Both the position numbers and the translations under genes were made by a program. The notes under the pieces were generated by a model. That model did not search any database, was not told the origin of the DNA, and saw only the letters and a list, made by a program, of their open reading frames with translations. A stretch of 5,598 bases of DNA from Chloroflexota bacterium. GTDB lineage: Bacteria > Chloroflexota > UBA6077. This document shows positions 5,165 to 5,598 of the stretch, in pieces (the stretch's first letter is position 1; every line of letters begins with the position of its first letter). The stretch spans positions 1 through 5,598 of the forward strand of contig JAJYKO010000445.1 of NCBI GenBank assembly GCA_021788565.1. Direction: 5' to 3'.

Positions 5165-5598
5165 ATGAGACGAGATAGCTCTCCCCAGACACGGCGGGGC
5201 GTTAACCTGGCAGGGCTCGCGATGGTTGCCGTGGCAGTGGTCATGGGCCTCTTGCTGTCGGCAGCAATCCTGCAGTTCGAGGGCAGCCAGCGGGCAGCCG
5301 CCCAGGCGGCCGAAGCTCAAGCAGAACAGGCGGACGCGGCAACCCAGCTCCCGGCGGCTGGAGCGCCTCCAGCGGCGCAACCTTCGGCGACCGAGACGGC
5401 TACCGCGACCGAGCCTCCGGCTACCCAGGTGGCTACCGAACAACCGCTTGCACCAGCAGCGGCCGGCACCGCTGCCCCCGCGGCGGCAACCCCGGCCACT
5501 CCCGCATCTCCCGCGGCTGGCTCGGGTTCTGGCACGTCCGCATCTGGCGCCGCGGCAGGAGGCGGCTCCGCGGAGGCCGGCAAGGCCATTTTTGCAAA
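5165..5598 (+). CDS. Membrane-anchored protein with Ala/Pro/Thr linker, probable cytochrome c (partial)
   Basis: A frame opens at ATG 5165, with GAGG (5153-5156) at good distance inside the end of qcrC, and stays open to the window end, giving 144 residues. The N-terminus is basic (Arg2, Arg3, Arg10, Arg11), then one hydrophobic segment (about 14-36) acts as signal anchor. Residues 40-135 are low complexity: first Ala/Gln/Glu-rich and possibly helical, then Ala/Pro/Thr with repeated ATE-like units, then Gly/Ser/Ala. This looks like an extended tether outside the membrane. The last visible residues, AEAGKAIFA, match the start of class I cytochrome c domains and resemble EAGKHVF just before the heme motif of QcrC, so a CxxCH is expected beyond the edge. 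It is probably a tethered mobile electron carrier from the complex to a terminal oxidase. The domain assignment is inference because the heme motif is not in view. Confidence 0.75.
   Translation, partial: MRRDSSPQTRRGVNLAGLAMVAVAVVMGLLLSAAILQFEGSQRAAAQAAEAQAEQADAATQLPAAGAPPAAQPSATETATATEPPATQVATEQPLAPAAAGTAAPAAATPATPASPAAGSGSGTSASGAAAGGGSAEAGKAIFA

Noticed and set aside
5317..5560. Alanine/proline/threonine-coding stretch as a DNA satellite or CRISPR-like repeat
   Set aside because: The repetition is at amino-acid level with variable codons and irregular unit length; it is a protein linker, not a tandem DNA array.
4829..5589. Minus-strand open frames opposite qcrC and the linker gene
   Set aside because: Their Arg/Gly- or Ala/Val-rich translations mirror the biased codons of the real + strand genes.

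Overview
The window is GC-rich bacterial DNA, with every supported gene on the + strand. It holds the 3' end of one unidentified gene, then a NarX/LiaS-type histidine kinase and its NarL-type response regulator, then a small degenerate receiver protein, and then the core of a Rieske/cytochrome b (menaquinol:cytochrome c oxidoreductase) operon that runs off the right edge. No host marker such as rRNA is present. The split cytochrome b, the subunit IV-cytochrome c fusion, the GAF/HisKA_3 kinase and the long Ala/Pro/Thr linker suggest a Chloroflexota-like or other menaquinone-using Gram-positive-type lineage. That placement is inference.

Layout. 1-186: C-terminal 61 codons of an unrecognised gene, followed by a strong GC-rich hairpin (240-267) that probably terminates it. 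187-559: 373 bases without a gene; the second half is AT-rich and holds a good sigma70-like promoter (TAAACA, 17 bp, TATAAT), a GTATC/GATAC dyad and an 11-bp imperfect direct repeat. 560-2567: sensor kinase and response regulator, one base apart. 2568-2709: non-coding gap with a long imperfect inverted repeat and TATATCC direct repeats. 2710-3063: stand-alone receiver-like protein lacking the phosphorylation residues. 3106-5159: Rieske protein (qcrA), cytochrome b6-like subunit (qcrB) and subunit IV-cytochrome c fusion (qcrC). 5165-5598: start of a membrane-anchored protein with a low-complexity linker leading into what looks like another c-type cytochrome domain, cut by the window end.

How the parts may work together. 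The qcrABC products would form a b6f-like complex that oxidises menaquinol, passes one electron through the Rieske cluster to the cytochrome c domains, and recycles the other through the two b hemes. The kinase carries a CxxCxxC cluster in its GAF domain, so a plausible but untested idea is a redox-, metal- or oxygen-sensing two-component system controlling this respiratory operon, with the degenerate receiver as an accessory.

The most notable points are the Thr in place of the heme c_i cysteine in an otherwise b6-type cytochrome b, the Gly in place of the conserved Ser in the Rieske cluster-binding loop, the pseudo-receiver gene directly ahead of qcrA, and the kinase's cysteine cluster.
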